NCBI GenBank assembly: GCA_003141275.1
Contig: PLLM01000094.1
Coordinates: 758-45,721, forward strand
Length of the DNA: 44,964 nucleotides
Origin: Phycisphaerales bacterium
Lineage (GTDB): Bacteria; Planctomycetota; Phycisphaerae; Sedimentisphaerales; Anaerobacaceae
Direction: 5' to 3'
This document shows, one piece after another, positions 25,254 through 34,091 of this stretch. The translations under genes and the position numbers were made by a program. Within the stretch, counting starts at the first letter, position 1; each line of letters opens with the position of its first letter. The notes beneath the pieces were generated by a model that searched no databases, was not told the DNA's origin, and saw only the letters and a program-made list of their open reading frames with translations.

Positions 25254-25792
25254 ATGCACTGCGAAGAAAAGCTGTTTTTTTGGATAGGGATGGCGTAATC
25301 AACCGTTCGTTAGTAAAGGATGGAAATCCTTATCCGCCTTCGTCAGTGGAGGAAGTGGAAATTCTTCCGGGGGTTCCAAGTGCAATAAGGGAATTAAAAG
25401 ATGCGGGTTTTTTGATAATCTGTGTTACGAACCAGCCTGATGTTGCACGTCGAACACAGAACCGGCGGACTGTTGAGGCTATCCACAAATTCTTGCTCAA
25501 GTTATTGTATCTGGACGAGATTATGGTTTGTTATCACGATGACAAAGACAAATGCCAGTGCCGCAAACCTCTCCCAGGGATGTTGCTGGATGCAGTGGCA
25601 AGATTCTCAATCGTTTTGGAAGAAAGTTTCATGGTGGGTGATCGATGGCGAGACATTGAAGCCGGGCGAAGAGTTGGATGTACCACAGTGCTGATAGATT
25701 ATCACTACGCTGAAACAGAAAGAAGCCAGCCGGACGCACGTGTCAGTTCGTTGCCCGAAGCAGTGGACTGGATTTTGAACCATTGTAAATAG
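25250..25792 (+). CDS. gmhB: D-glycero-D-manno-heptose 1,7-bisphosphate 7-phosphatase
   Basis: A 180-residue HAD-family phosphatase. Catalytic motif I is AVFLDRDGVIN (nucleophile and acid/base aspartates), motif II is ICVTNQPDVARR, the zinc-binding loop is CYHDDKDKCQCRKPLPGML with three cysteines and a histidine, and motif IV is FMVGDRWRDIEAG. These are the GmhB signatures. It removes the 7-phosphate from the bisphosphate. The preferred start is GTG at 25250, overlapping the gmhA stop as GTGA with GGGA nine bases upstream; another GTG at 25235 would add five residues. Confidence 0.88.
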   Translation: MNALRRKAVFLDRDGVINRSLVKDGNPYPPSSVEEVEILPGVPSAIRELKDAGFLIICVTNQPDVARRTQNRRTVEAIHKFLLKLLYLDEIMVCYHDDKDKCQCRKPLPGMLLDAVARFSIVLEESFMVGDRWRDIEAGRRVGCTTVLIDYHYAETERSQPDARVSSLPEAVDWILNHCK

Positions 25793-25801
25793 GCGATTAC
25801 C

Positions 25802-26533
25802 ATGAAAACAATAGACGATTTGAAAATCAAGATTTTTGCTGATGGGGCGGATAAGGCTGGAATGCTCGAAATGTACGTCAATCCGCACGTCAAAGGTTTC
25901 ACCACCAATCCGACATTGATGCGTAAAGCAGGCATTGCTGACTACCGGGCGTTTGCTAAGGAAATCCTGCAAGCGATTTCAGATAGACCGATTTCGCTCG
26001 AGGTCTTCTCAGACGAGTTTGTTGAGATGGAGCGCCAGGCGATAGAAATAGCAGGGTGGGGTAAGAATGTTTATGTGAAGATTCCGGTCACGAATACCCG
26101 GCGAGAGCCGTCAAACGATCTAGTCTGCCGACTTGCCAATGCAGGAGTTAAATTGAATGTCACTGCGATCATGACGCTCGACCAGGTTCGCGTGATCGGG
26201 GAGTGTCTGGCCGCTGGGCCAACCAGTTTTGTTTCGGTGTTTGCAGGACGCATCGCAGATACTGGGCGTGATCCGGTTCCGCATATGGCGGCTGCGGTCG
26301 AATTGCTTCGTCCTTATCCAAACATTGAACTGATTTGGGCAAGCCCTCGCGAGTTGCTGAACATTTTCCAAGCAGACTCGATTGGATGCCATATTATCAC
26401 GGTTACCAATGATGTCTTGAAGAAGCTCAAGCTGGTTGGGAGAGACCTGGACGATTACTCACTGGACACAGTGAGAATGTTTTACAACGATGCCCGACAC
26501 GCTGGCTACGAACTCCGAGGGCATAGGTTCTGA
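25802..26533 (+). CDS. Transaldolase / fructose-6-phosphate aldolase-like protein
   Basis: A 243-residue TIM-barrel protein of the transaldolase family. The N-terminus KIFADGADKAGMLEM carries the conserved strand-1 aspartate, followed by the family sequence VKGFTTNPTLMRKAG. The Schiff-base lysine lies in VYVKIPVTNTRREPS, and LNVTAIMTLDQV and FVSVFAGRIADTGRDP follow. The C-terminus IWASPRELLNIF also fits. Transaldolase moves a dihydroxyacetone unit and makes sedoheptulose 7-phosphate, the substrate of GmhA. It starts ten bases after gmhB, so it may feed the heptose pathway locally. The alternative, an aldolase on another sugar phosphate, cannot be excluded. Confidence 0.83.
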   Translation: MKTIDDLKIKIFADGADKAGMLEMYVNPHVKGFTTNPTLMRKAGIADYRAFAKEILQAISDRPISLEVFSDEFVEMERQAIEIAGWGKNVYVKIPVTNTRREPSNDLVCRLANAGVKLNVTAIMTLDQVRVIGECLAAGPTSFVSVFAGRIADTGRDPVPHMAAAVELLRPYPNIELIWASPRELLNIFQADSIGCHIITVTNDVLKKLKLVGRDLDDYSLDTVRMFYNDARHAGYELRGHRF

Positions 26534-26552
26534 TACAACACAAGGATAAACC

Positions 26553-26690
26553 GTGAAGAATTGTGGATTGCTAATTGTTATTACTATGTTTCATTATTAC
26601 CCATACGTCCTTGGAAGGTCGCCCCGGCGGGTGTTTGACGAAGCGATATTTTTGGCCAATCTTGGTGCTTAGGCATGAACGGTCGCAGCT
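26553..26690 (+). pseudogene. Remnant of a GT4-type glycosyltransferase
   Basis: Translating from GTG at 26553 gives CGLLIVITMFHYYPYVLGRS, then RRVFDEAIFLANLGA, then a TAG stop (26670-26672) and shortly a TGA, then TVAAPFKN. This matches the N-terminal Rossmann half of group-1 glycosyltransferases (…YYPP-GG-RRV-E-A-LA-LGH-VTV…), with the expected HEV residues replaced by stops. The rest of the gene is gone; 26690-26823 shows nothing recognisable. Confidence 0.65.
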
Positions 26691-26823
26691 CCGTTCAAAA
26701 ATATGTCAGCATAAAATATGATTATAAGCGACACGTTCGTCAATGCCGTAAAAAGGCGCGATTTCCGAACAACGCTTTCAGCGATTTGGGACGCGGTTGT
26801 TATAAAGGAAGGTCACTGCTGCT

Positions 26824-27804
26824 ATGAAGAGGGACTTGTTGAATAGTTTGTGCTGTCCATTTACACATAAGAGATTGCGGCTTGAAAAGTCATTTGAGAA
26901 GAATGGGAGAATAGAAAATGGTTTGCTGACAACGGAAGATGGCACACAGTATCCGATAGTGCAAGGCGTTCCCCGATTTGTGCCAAAGGAGAACTACGCA
27001 AACAGTTTTGGTTTTCAGTGGAATAGATTTCGCAAAACACAATTGGATAGTTATACCGGTGTGCCAATATCCAGGGACCGTTTTTATAAATCCACGGAAT
27101 GGTCGCCTGATGATTTGAAAGGCAAGACGGTTTTGGAGGTTGGTTGCGGTGCCGGGCGATTTACCGAAATTTTATTGTCTGCTGGGGCAATTGTAGTTGC
27201 TCTTGATTATTCAAATGCGGTCGATGCATGTTGGAAAAATCATTATTTACACCCGAATCTCAATGTCGTCCAAGGCGACATTTACAATCTGCCGTTCCAA
27301 GAGGAATCATTTGATTTCGTGTTTTGTTTTGGCGTTCTTCAACATACTCCGGATGTCAAAAAGGCATTTATGTCGCTTATTCCGCAATTAAAAAAGGGAG
27401 GGTGTCTGGCCGTAGATGTGTATCGAAAAAAGCTGGGGACGATTTTCTGGTCGAAATACTGGTTCAGGCCTTTCACCCGCAGGATGGAACCCGACCGCTT
27501 ATTTAAAAAAGTCGAGAAGTGGGTTCCTGTTTTGTTGCCGGTAAGCATATTTATCGGCCGCATCCCAATCGTGGGGAAAAAATTACGGTATCTTGTTCCG
27601 GTTGCAAATTATCATGGTATTTTACCGCTTACAAATGTCAAGATTCTGGAATGGGCAATACTTGATACGTTTGATATGTTGTCCCCCAAATATGACCAGC
27701 CTCAGAGTGCGGCAACGCTTCGTTCCTGGTTAGAGGAAGCAGGGCTGGTCGATATTAAAGTATTTCATCCTGCTCATTTGGTTGGACAAGGCAGGAAGGC
27801 ATAA
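26824..27804 (+). CDS. Class I SAM methyltransferase with N-terminal Trm112-like domain
   Basis: A 326-residue protein. Residues 1-55 (LLNSLCCPFTHKRLRLEK ... DGTQYPIVQGVPRFVP) are a Trm112-like segment; it has two adjacent cysteines, a degenerate zinc knuckle. Residues about 95-215 are a Rossmann methyltransferase: motif I TVLEVGCGAGRFTEILLSAG, acidic motif VVALDYSNAVD, motif post-I VVQGDIYNLPFQEESFDFVF and GVLQHTPDVKKAF. The C-terminal third is basic and may contact lipid-linked substrate. GGAAGG lies about ten bases before the ATG. Such proteins are common in polysaccharide clusters; the methylated group is unknown. Confidence 0.82.
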   Translation: MKRDLLNSLCCPFTHKRLRLEKSFEKNGRIENGLLTTEDGTQYPIVQGVPRFVPKENYANSFGFQWNRFRKTQLDSYTGVPISRDRFYKSTEWSPDDLKGKTVLEVGCGAGRFTEILLSAGAIVVALDYSNAVDACWKNHYLHPNLNVVQGDIYNLPFQEESFDFVFCFGVLQHTPDVKKAFMSLIPQLKKGGCLAVDVYRKKLGTIFWSKYWFRPFTRRMEPDRLFKKVEKWVPVLLPVSIFIGRIPIVGKKLRYLVPVANYHGILPLTNVKILEWAILDTFDMLSPKYDQPQSAATLRSWLEEAGLVDIKVFHPAHLVGQGRKA

Positions 27805-27818
27805 TTAGGCGACAACTC

Positions 27819-28577
27819 GTGAATAAGAAAGAGCGCATGACGTACAAAGAGAGATTCTATCCAGAAGCTCGATTTGGCGGGTTTACAGATATTGACGGAA
27901 CAATAGCTTTTTTTAACAGGATTAACTCGCTTCTTAATTCATCGTTTACAGTTCTTGATGTTGGTTGCGGAAGAGGAGCATATGCTGACGATCCAATAGC
28001 TATCAGACGAAACCTTAGAATTATTAAAGGTAAAGTCTCTAAAGTTATAGGGATTGATGTTGACAATGCCGCTCAAGATAATTCGTTCATAGACGACTTC
28101 CATCTTATACGCGGGGGCTCTTGGCCGATAGAAAACGACTCTATCGATCTCGTCGTATTCGATAACGTATTGGAACATATAAAGAATCCAGATAACATTT
28201 TTTCAGAGGCCCGTCGTGTTTTGAAAAATGGTGGTTATTTTTGTATAAGGACGCCAAATAAATGGAGCTACATTGCGTTATTCGCGAGACTCATTCCAAA
28301 CAGATATCACTCGCGAGTGGCTAATGTTGTTCAGGATGGCAGGAAATCGGAAGACGTTTTCCCAACTGTTTACAAGTGCAATAGTACCGGGGAGATCAGA
28401 GATATGATGAAGAATCATGGCTTTGAATGTGTGGTGTACGGATACGAAGCCGAGCCATCCTATCTCTCGTTTTCAAAGGTCGCATATTGGCTGGGCACTT
28501 TACATCAGAAACTCGCACCTGGTTTTCTAAAACCGGCAATATTTGCTTTTGGAAGAGTAAATAAAAATGTCACCTGA
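27819..28577 (+). CDS. Class I SAM-dependent methyltransferase
   Basis: A 252-residue methyltransferase: motif I FTVLDVGCGRGAYADDPIAI, acidic residue VIGIDVDNAAQD, motif II WPIENDSIDLVVFDNVLEHI and motif III ARRVLKNGGYFCIRTPNKW. It has the Methyltransf_11-type layout and a C-terminal tail rich in aromatic residues. The start is GTG at 27819; an ATG at 27837 would shorten it by six residues. It follows the previous methyltransferase by 14 bp, and its stop codon begins the hairpin that precedes the amidotransferase gene. Confidence 0.8.
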   Translation: MNKKERMTYKERFYPEARFGGFTDIDGTIAFFNRINSLLNSSFTVLDVGCGRGAYADDPIAIRRNLRIIKGKVSKVIGIDVDNAAQDNSFIDDFHLIRGGSWPIENDSIDLVVFDNVLEHIKNPDNIFSEARRVLKNGGYFCIRTPNKWSYIALFARLIPNRYHSRVANVVQDGRKSEDVFPTVYKCNSTGEIRDMMKNHGFECVVYGYEAEPSYLSFSKVAYWLGTLHQKLAPGFLKPAIFAFGRVNKNVT

Positions 28578-28636
28578 CAAGGCGCTGCACCTGCTGCTGT
28601 TCCGCTTCACTCCATAGCGGCAGGTGTGCGAAGTCA
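28575..28636 (+). repeat. Long imperfect hairpin filling the junction before the amidotransferase gene
   Basis: The 62 bp between the methyltransferase stop (TGA at 28575) and the next ATG (28639) fold on themselves: TGAC (28575-28578) with GTCA (28633-28636), and GCACCTGCTGC (28587-28597) with GCGGCAGGTG-TGC (28617-28629). The layout, two outer short boxes and an inner imperfect stem, is reminiscent of integron attC sites, but the GTTRRRY core is not conserved. It may instead be a terminator/attenuator or a decayed repeat. Confidence 0.45.
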
Positions 28637-28638
28637 TT

Positions 28639-30516
28639 ATGTGTGGAATTGTTGGCGTCTATTCCAAGTATCCTGTTGCTGAAAGGTCATTGTTTGTCAG
28701 GATGCGTGACACGATGGCACATCGCGGGCCGGATGATGCCGGCTTGTGGTGGTCACCGGATGGATGCTTGGGGCTGGCCCATCGTCGGCTTTCCATTATA
28801 GATCTTTCACCGGCGGGCCATCAGCCGATGACTGACCAAACGGGCCGCCTCCATATCGTGTTTAACGGCGAGATATATAACTATCAGGATTTACGTCGTG
28901 AACTAAGGGCTAAGGGGCATAGCTTTCGTACCGAGAGTGATACGGAAGTGCTTCTTGAAGCTTATCGCGCTTGGGGTAACGAATGTTTAGACCATTTGAA
29001 TGGTATGTTCGCATTTTGCATTTATGATATTAAAGAACAACGTCTTTTTTTAGCCCGTGACCGCGCAGGAGAAAAACCGCTTTTTTACACACATCAGAAT
29101 GGCATATTTGCTTTTGCATCAGAACTTAAGGCGCTGATGGCGTGCCCGGGTTTGTCACGGACGATCGATTTAAAAGCTTTAGGATTCTATTTTACTTATG
29201 GGTATATCCCAGGGGAACACTGTATATTAAAAGGAGTTCATAAACTTTCTCCAGCACATGCAATGAGTTTCGACTTATCCTCTCGGACAGAACGGATATG
29301 GCAATATTGGAAGCTTCCTGAACCGCAAGTAAGAAATAACTCGAATATAGAAGACCTTAGCAATGAATTAGAATTGCTCCTCGAAGATTCGGTCAAGAGG
29401 CAATTAGTTGCTGATGTACCGGTAGGCATCCTTTTAAGCGGCGGGGTAGATTCCAGCTTAATTACTGCCATGGCAGCACGTGTATCCGGTAAACCTGTTA
29501 AGACTTTTACCGTAGTATTTCCCGGGCACGGTTCTTACAACGAAGGTCCATATGCTAAACTTGTAGCCAAATATTTTGGCACCCAGCATACAGAATTTGT
29601 GGCAGAGTCTAAGGATGTCAATTTGCTTCCTGAATTAGCACGTCAATACGACGAGCCGCTATGTGACTCCTCAATGATTCCAACGTACTTGGTATCTAAG
29701 CTTATACGTCAAAATGCAAAAGTTGCGTTGGGCGGAGACGGAGGAGATGAATTATTTGGCGGATATGTATCACATAACTGGATTTTTAAACAAGAAACTG
29801 CAAGACGGTATATTCCGGAAGGTCTTCGCAACATGTTTTCCTGGGCAACGCAGCGACTTTTGCCGCACGGCGTGCGCGGCCGTAACTTCTTGTTAAGCTT
29901 GCGATCGGATTTATCGACGGCACTTTCAAAAACAGGTGTATTTTTTGATAGTTCTTTGATTAATAAAATGATTATTCCATTGCGAGAGGATACAGCGAAT
30001 AAAATTAAAGAAGTTGAAAAGTATAAGTTGGACTTATGCCAAGCTGTGCGAGGCCTACCTGGTATGGCCATGGCTCTTGATTTTAAAACCTATCTTCCTG
30101 ATGATATTTTAGTAAAGGTTGACCGAGCCAGCATGTTGAATTCTCTTGAGATTCGCGCGCCAATGCTCGATTACCGTATTATCGAATTTGCGTTTAGTCG
30201 GGTTCCGAATGCGTTAATGGCAAATGTGACCGAAAGAAAGATATTACTGAAACATCTTGCGAAGCGATTGTTGCCGCCACAACTGGATTTGAATCGCAAA
30301 CAAGGGTTTTCCATCCCATTGAAGGCATGGTTCAAAGGCGAAGTTGGAAAATATATGAAGGAGGTTTTAAGCGATGCAGACCCGCGGTTATTTAATCAAT
30401 CCGAAGTTAGGAAATTGATTAATAATCAAAGCCGTGGATTTATAAATGCGGAAAGGCTTTTTGCATTAACTATTTTTGAACTCTGGCGAAGGGAATATAA
30501 GGCCGAAATACCTTAG
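28639..30516 (+). CDS. asnB: Glutamine-dependent asparagine-synthetase-like amidotransferase
   Basis: A 625-residue two-domain enzyme. The start is the ATG at 28639 because it exposes the catalytic Cys2 (MCGIVGVYSK); an ATG at 28624 would bury it. Residues 2-210 are the glutamine amidohydrolase domain (RGPDDAGLW, HRRLSIIDLS, FNGEIYN). Residues about 245-590 are the synthetase domain with the ATP pyrophosphatase loop LLSGGVDSSLITAM and ALGGDGGDELFGGYV. In polysaccharide loci such enzymes are thought to amidate uronic acids rather than make free asparagine. That role is inference; no uronate-forming gene is visible. The following GT4 starts 14 bp later. Confidence 0.88.
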   Translation: MCGIVGVYSKYPVAERSLFVRMRDTMAHRGPDDAGLWWSPDGCLGLAHRRLSIIDLSPAGHQPMTDQTGRLHIVFNGEIYNYQDLRRELRAKGHSFRTESDTEVLLEAYRAWGNECLDHLNGMFAFCIYDIKEQRLFLARDRAGEKPLFYTHQNGIFAFASELKALMACPGLSRTIDLKALGFYFTYGYIPGEHCILKGVHKLSPAHAMSFDLSSRTERIWQYWKLPEPQVRNNSNIEDLSNELELLLEDSVKRQLVADVPVGILLSGGVDSSLITAMAARVSGKPVKTFTVVFPGHGSYNEGPYAKLVAKYFGTQHTEFVAESKDVNLLPELARQYDEPLCDSSMIPTYLVSKLIRQNAKVALGGDGGDELFGGYVSHNWIFKQETARRYIPEGLRNMFSWATQRLLPHGVRGRNFLLSLRSDLSTALSKTGVFFDSSLINKMIIPLREDTANKIKEVEKYKLDLCQAVRGLPGMAMALDFKTYLPDDILVKVDRASMLNSLEIRAPMLDYRIIEFAFSRVPNALMANVTERKILLKHLAKRLLPPQLDLNRKQGFSIPLKAWFKGEVGKYMKEVLSDADPRLFNQSEVRKLINNQSRGFINAERLFALTIFELWRREYKAEIP

Positions 30517-30529
30517 GGGTATCATACTG

Positions 30530-31765
30530 ATGCGTATACTTTATTCAACTTTAGGTTATAAACCGGCGTATTGTCTTGGAGGGCCTATATTGTCTGTATC
30601 GGCTGTATCGGAGCGATTGGTTCGTAAGGGCCATAAAGTTATTGTCTTCACATCAACTTCCAACCTCGATACCGATCTTAATGTACCAGTAAATCAACCT
30701 ATTGATGTTGAAGGGGTTGAAGTGTGGTATTTCAAACGATATGAACCAATCAAAAAGATATTTCCGTTTTTTCCATACCTGTCAGAATCAGTTGGATTCT
30801 TATATACTCCTGATATTAAGCAGGCGTTAAATAAAGTAATGCCAACCGTAGATTTAGCACACACACAGCAACCATATATTTATCCAACGTATGCTACGGC
30901 GAAATCGGCAATACAAAATAAAAAACCATTATTTTATCATCAACGTGGCGCATTTAATTCGAAAAGACTTGATTTCCGTGGTTTAAAAAAACGAATTTAT
31001 ATCGCTTCGATAGAAAAACCAATAATGCACAAAGCCATAACTCTTATAGCTCTTACCGAAGAGGAAAGAAATGACTATCGAAGACTTGGAGTACGGACTT
31101 ATTGTGAGATTATCCCTAATGGAATCGACCCCACTTTTTATCACGCAGAACCTGAGTACGAGAGTTTGAAAAAATTTAAACTAAGTGACAATCAAAAAGT
31201 GATTCTTTTTCTGGGCAGGCTACATCCGACCAAAGGCATAGACATACTTTTTAAGGCATTTCTTAAAATAAGCAGTTTTTTCCCCGATGCAGTTCTTGTG
31301 CTCGCAGGGCCTGATGAGTGTAATATAGAAGAGAAACTTAAACATAGTGCAAAAGGTTCTGGATTGGAAAACCGGATTATATTCCCGGGGATGGTTGAGG
31401 GAAGAGATAAGATTAATTTGCTTGCCAGGGCCGATATGTTCTGTTTGCCATCCATTTCAGAGGGTTTTTCTACAGCAGTTCTTGAGGCAATGGCTAGCGC
31501 TACTCCAGTTTTATTATCGTCAGGTTGTCATTTTTCGGAAGTCGAAAGCCGACAGGCAGGTTGGGTTGTTGAAGGAGGGATTGATGAATGGGCGAGAAAA
31601 CTAACCGTGTTACTCAAAGAAAGCGAATTGCTTAAAAAAACAGGCAAGAACGCTCGTGAGTTAGTCAGAACAAAATATTCATTGGATAATACAGTAGATA
31701 AGCTTGAAGCTGTCTATATAGAGGGCGTGAATAGACACAACGCAATTATTAAACATAAACGATGA
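30530..31765 (+). CDS. GT4-family glycosyltransferase
   Basis: A 411-residue GT-B enzyme. N-terminal domain: MRILYSTLGYKPAYCLGGPI, the glycine-rich acceptor loop. C-terminal domain: VILFLGRLHPTKGIDILFKA, the GT4 hallmark, then the pocket DMFCLPSISEGFSTAVLEAM with the E-x7-E motif that binds the nucleotide sugar. The start at 30530 is preferred because AGGGG lies about ten bases upstream and upstream starts fall inside the previous gene. Donor and acceptor are unknown. Confidence 0.87.
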   Translation: MRILYSTLGYKPAYCLGGPILSVSAVSERLVRKGHKVIVFTSTSNLDTDLNVPVNQPIDVEGVEVWYFKRYEPIKKIFPFFPYLSESVGFLYTPDIKQALNKVMPTVDLAHTQQPYIYPTYATAKSAIQNKKPLFYHQRGAFNSKRLDFRGLKKRIYIASIEKPIMHKAITLIALTEEERNDYRRLGVRTYCEIIPNGIDPTFYHAEPEYESLKKFKLSDNQKVILFLGRLHPTKGIDILFKAFLKISSFFPDAVLVLAGPDECNIEEKLKHSAKGSGLENRIIFPGMVEGRDKINLLARADMFCLPSISEGFSTAVLEAMASATPVLLSSGCHFSEVESRQAGWVVEGGIDEWARKLTVLLKESELLKKTGKNARELVRTKYSLDNTVDKLEAVYIEGVNRHNAIIKHKR

Positions 31766-31842
31766 AAGCCTCAGCAGCAATATAATTAACAAATACTTGA
31801 AATTAGATGAACAGATCTTAGATAATGAGTAAAGGCAGAGAT

Positions 31843-32733
31843 ATGAAAAAGGTTTTAATTTTGGGTGCCGGAGGTATGCTCGGCCATGTTTTATTCAGAT
31901 GGTTGGCAAATAAGCCGGGATTTGACGTATATGCTACTACTTTAAGTGAGGCGGTGGCTTCTAAACAGTTTCCTCCGGAGCTTGCCGATAGGGTACAGTA
32001 TAGTGTTGACGCTGAAAATATTGACAAGTTGTTGCTGGTATTTTCTTCTATAAAACCCGATTTTGTTATTAACTGCGTTGCATTAGTTAAACAGTACCAG
32101 ATCTTGAATAACCCATTATCTGCAATCAATGTAAATGCGCAATTACCGCACAGACTCGCATTGATTTGTCAGAATTCAGACGCAAGATTCATTCACATTA
32201 GTTCCGATGTTGTATTTGATGGTAAGAAGGGCATGTACACCGAGCATGATAATGTCAATATATCAGATTTATATGGCATGACTAAATTTCTTGGCGAAGT
32301 TAGCTATCCGAACTGTGTGACCATACGAACATCTATTATAGGTCATGAACTGGTTGAAAAAACTGGCTTGGTTGACTGGTTTCTTTCGCAGAACATAAAA
32401 GTGCGCGGCTATACGAGAGCGATATACTCTGGTTTTCCAACAATAGAGCTTGCAAGAATTATAAGTGATTATGTTTTGCCAATCGATAATCTTTCAGGGG
32501 TCTATCATGTTTCGTCTGAACCTATATCAAAATATGATTTACTAAAATTGATTGCCGAAAGGTATGGTAAACAGATAGAAATCGAGCCGTGCGATGAACC
32601 TGTTTTGGATCGTTCACTGGATTCTTCGGTTTTTCGTTCTTTAACGGGCTACAATCCGCCGCCTTGGGCGGAGTTGGTAAATAAAATGTATAGCGATTAT
32701 AATAAACACGAAAAGCGCACTACTAAAATTTAA
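31843..32733 (+). CDS. RmlD-like NDP-4-keto-6-deoxysugar reductase
   Basis: A 296-residue SDR-type reductase: dinucleotide loop LILGAGGMLGH, VINCVALVKQ, FIHISSDVVFDG and the catalytic Y-x-x-x-K in LYGMTKFLGE. The length and the C-terminal YHVSSEPISKYDLLKLIA region match RmlD and the WbvR-type reductases that act on UDP-6-deoxy-L-lyxo-4-hexulose. With the 2-epimerase (34092) and 4,6-dehydratase (36418) it completes a UDP-L-FucNAc or UDP-L-QuiNAc route. The start at 31843 (GGCAGAG just upstream) is preferred over the ATG at 31825. Confidence 0.83.
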   Translation: MKKVLILGAGGMLGHVLFRWLANKPGFDVYATTLSEAVASKQFPPELADRVQYSVDAENIDKLLLVFSSIKPDFVINCVALVKQYQILNNPLSAINVNAQLPHRLALICQNSDARFIHISSDVVFDGKKGMYTEHDNVNISDLYGMTKFLGEVSYPNCVTIRTSIIGHELVEKTGLVDWFLSQNIKVRGYTRAIYSGFPTIELARIISDYVLPIDNLSGVYHVSSEPISKYDLLKLIAERYGKQIEIEPCDEPVLDRSLDSSVFRSLTGYNPPPWAELVNKMYSDYNKHEKRTTKI

Positions 32734-32743
32734 GGAGATTGCA

Positions 32744-34024
32744 TTGCCCAGCACAGATAAGCCGATAGGAAAATTTACCCGGCGCCACACCTGCCGATTT
32801 TGTCAGGGAGCTAACTTATCTAAGATACTCGAGTTAGGAAATGTTCCTTTAGCAGGAGGGTTTGTTAAGGAAAAAGATTTCGCGCACGAAAAGTATTATC
32901 CGCTGACCCTTAACTTTTGCAGGGATTGTTACTTGGTTCAGGTAAGCAATGTTGTTTCCGCAGACGTTTTATTTAAGAATAATTATTTCTTTTTTTCTTC
33001 GGCAATAGGAACATTAGTTGATCATTTTAAAGAGTATGCAAGGGAAATTTATGAACGTTTTCTGAAAAAAAAATCGCAACCTTCAATACTTGAGATTGGA
33101 TGTAATGATGGTGTTTTACTTAAACCCTTTTCGGCCCTGGGTGTTCGTGCTATCGGCGTAGATCCAGCAACAAATGTGGTAAAATTGATTGACTCAAAAG
33201 ATTTCATCGTTATTAACGATTTTTTTACTGAAAAACTTGCATTCCAGGTAAAAGAAAAGTACGGGGCTGTTGATGCTATAGTATCAAGCTATTCGTTTGC
33301 GCACATTGATGATATGGTGGATGTGATGAAGGGAATAAAGTGCTTACTCAAAGATGATGGGGTATTCGTATTCGAAATTTACTATCTGGGAACACTCATA
33401 GATGAGATGCAGTACGACATGATTTATCATGAACATATGAGCTACTATTCTTTTATTACCTTAATGCGGTTTTTAAAAAAGTTTGATATGGAGATTTTTG
33501 ATGTTAAGCATATTCCTGGGGTTAGATCCGGCTCTGTAAGATTTTATGCAAGGAATATCGGGCAGAGGACTGAAGATATTTCATTTGCTGTTGCGGATAT
33601 GATACAGTATGAACAAAAAAAAGGATTTGATAAGGTTGAGGTTTATGCAGGGTATGCTGAACAGGTTAATGATACAAGGGATCAGCTTTTGAGTTTGCTT
33701 GACCGTTTAAAGAAGGAGGGTAAAACGATTATTGGCTATGGTGCATCTGGCCGAGGAACGATCATTATGAACTATTGCGGCATAGACGGCCATTATTTAG
33801 ATTATGTTGTCGACGATGCTCCAGCTAAGCAAGGTTTTTTTACCCCGGGAACTCATGTGCCGATTAAATCATGGGATTTTGTTAAAGAGTCGAAGTTTCC
33901 TGATTATGCTGTTTTGTTTGCGTGGGCCTTTACTAATGAGGTAATAAAGAAAAGACAAGATTATATTAAGAGTGGGGGGAAATTTATTATTCCTCTTCCA
34001 CAAGTAAGAATATTTCCTGAATAA
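32744..34024 (+). CDS. Sugar C-methyltransferase (zinc-binding, SAM-dependent)
   Basis: A 426-residue protein of the NDP-hexose C-methyltransferase type. Residues 18-66 are a zinc-binding domain (CRFCQGANL ... FCRDCYLVQ, two CxxC pairs). The central SAM domain has motif I SILEIGCNDGVLLKPFSALG and the acidic IGVDPATNVV, followed by MIYHEHMSYYSFITL, the conserved HEH motif of this family that positions the 4-ketosugar. The C-terminal domain has IIGYGASGRGTIIMNYCG. The start is TTG at 32744: AAGGAG lies six bases upstream, overlapping the stop of the preceding gene. Lying inside the L-HexNAc module, it suggests a C-branched 6-deoxy amino sugar. Confidence 0.86.
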   Translation: MPSTDKPIGKFTRRHTCRFCQGANLSKILELGNVPLAGGFVKEKDFAHEKYYPLTLNFCRDCYLVQVSNVVSADVLFKNNYFFFSSAIGTLVDHFKEYAREIYERFLKKKSQPSILEIGCNDGVLLKPFSALGVRAIGVDPATNVVKLIDSKDFIVINDFFTEKLAFQVKEKYGAVDAIVSSYSFAHIDDMVDVMKGIKCLLKDDGVFVFEIYYLGTLIDEMQYDMIYHEHMSYYSFITLMRFLKKFDMEIFDVKHIPGVRSGSVRFYARNIGQRTEDISFAVADMIQYEQKKGFDKVEVYAGYAEQVNDTRDQLLSLLDRLKKEGKTIIGYGASGRGTIIMNYCGIDGHYLDYVVDDAPAKQGFFTPGTHVPIKSWDFVKESKFPDYAVLFAWAFTNEVIKKRQDYIKSGGKFIIPLPQVRIFPE

Positions 34025-34091
34025 CTCTTTTCTTTCGATTGGCAGTATAAAAACACGTTTCGGTATTAGATACGTATATTGGAGGAATAAA

